Below, in pieces: positions 40,260 to 40,930 of a stretch of DNA of 40,930 nucleotides. The notes under the pieces are model-generated. The model ran no database searches. It saw only the letters and a list, made by a program, of their open reading frames with translations, and was not told where the DNA came from. Source of the DNA: Phallusia fumigata. Taxonomy: Eukaryota > Chordata > Ascidiacea > Phlebobranchia > Ascidiidae. The position numbers were made by a program, and so were the translations under genes. The stretch is from the NCBI GenBank assembly GCA_008931825.1, contig QXVZ01027453.1, positions 1 through 40,930 of the forward strand. Reading direction: 5' to 3'. Numbering within the stretch: the stretch's first letter is position 1; every line of letters begins with the position of its first letter.

Positions 40260-40930
40260 CTACAAAGAAATTTAAAACGAACAATCACATTCTAGTTTAT
40301 TTTGATATCTGCAGCCGGAGATGGACGCGAACCACCTGTCAATCTTAGTTCTTAGACTAGTACACAATATTTTACCCCTGCAGCTGCATACCAACCAAAC
40401 TTGATTTATTTTAAGGGGTCTGCATGTCAACCAAGTACGCAATATTCACTGTACCGTCAAATGCTCCGTTTTCGTGCCCCGTCGTTGTTTTCACATCGGC
40501 TTTTCCCCTGAAGCAGCAGCCTGATAGCTTAGGAAAACAACAAGTCATCATCATGTTAGCATTGAATCTGTACTCGCCTACGTTCCTGTTTAGTTCTACG
40601 TGGATTGCTGTACTTCATGCTGTCGCGAAGAGCAATGTGATTTTTCCGAAGCATGCCTTATATATTGAGTTAGTGGACTTACGTCAAATATTTGTCATAA
40701 TTTCGGCCCAATCCGCACGGACGCAGTCGTCGGAACTGCATTGTAGGTAAATAGCCACCCGTACAAGGTACGCTAAAACCGAAACTGTAAAAGTACAAAG
40801 TCTCAAATGCATAAATTGTTAACAGGAATTTTGCCACTTACTGAAAACTCAACTGATGCTACAATGGTTTTGCGACTATTAAATTACCTGCCTCCACGGT
40901 TACGATTCGTCCAATTATTTGATTTAGTTA
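40260..40930 (-). other. Upstream part of gene F with two weak candidate exons
   Basis: Gene F must continue upstream of exon 40259-40212, which starts in phase 1. One candidate runs from the window end to 40888, read ATTGGACGAATCGTAACC (IGRIVT, then VEAG), with donor CAG/GTAATT and the required phase. Another lies at 40735-40683 (acceptor ATGCAG, donor GAC/GTAAGT, reading FRRLRPCGLGRNYDKYL), but its phase does not fit the next exon. Neither shows a domain. Confidence 0.25.

Noticed and set aside
40424..40750. Plus-strand open frame of 108 residues
   Set aside because: No family resemblance or splice context was seen, and it overlaps a weak candidate exon on the other strand. Evidence is too thin to call a gene.

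Overview
The window is eukaryotic nuclear DNA, most likely from an invertebrate animal. Coding information lies in short exons (34-290 nt) with GT/GC...AG splice sites and AT-rich introns, and AATAAA signals follow the terminal exons. The proteins are SH3/SH2/tyrosine-kinase enzymes of the Src type, with [12 protein letters not shown] catalytic loops, which are found in animals and their close relatives. A highly heterozygous tunicate such as Ciona would fit the compact introns and allelic assembly artefacts, but the sequence does not prove the species.

Layout: the window is one tandem cluster of six Src-related cytoplasmic tyrosine-kinase loci. Gene A (+, 473-2933) is the 3' part of a kinase whose 5' part lies outside the window. 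Tail-to-tail with it, and all on the minus strand in head-to-tail order, are gene B (11196 to 4065), gene C (19011 to 12915), gene D (25904 to 21049), locus E (about 30420 to 28880) and gene F (40259 or beyond, to 31095). B has tandem SH2 domains, a long acidic linker and a kinase-like domain that has lost the catalytic residues. C has a Cys-containing N-terminus, an eroded SH3, an SH2 and an apparently active kinase. D has a six-cysteine N-terminus, SH3, SH2 and kinase. E is a kinase-only pseudogene with several stops. F has a Pro/Gln/Thr-rich N-terminus built from small phase 1-1 exons, then SH3, SH2 and a kinase with DLG instead of DFG.

The intron positions agree between paralogues: exon lengths of 159, 131, 151 and 132 nt recur at the same places in the kinase domain. 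The cluster therefore arose by gene duplication with introns kept, followed by divergence: pseudokinase formation, SH3 erosion, pseudogenisation and N-terminal exon multiplication.

The rest is intron and intergenic DNA with a few non-autonomous transposon-like elements (two hAT-like, one hairpin, one dispersed repeat pair). Single N characters occur at 5158, 5919, 10433, 14370, 27807, 28373 and 38099. Around four of the sites (5158/5919, 14370, 27807/28373, 38099) the same 0.4-1.6 kb sequence is present two or three times with small differences. I read these as unmerged allelic contig ends, so apparent exon duplications there should not be taken as biology without checking.
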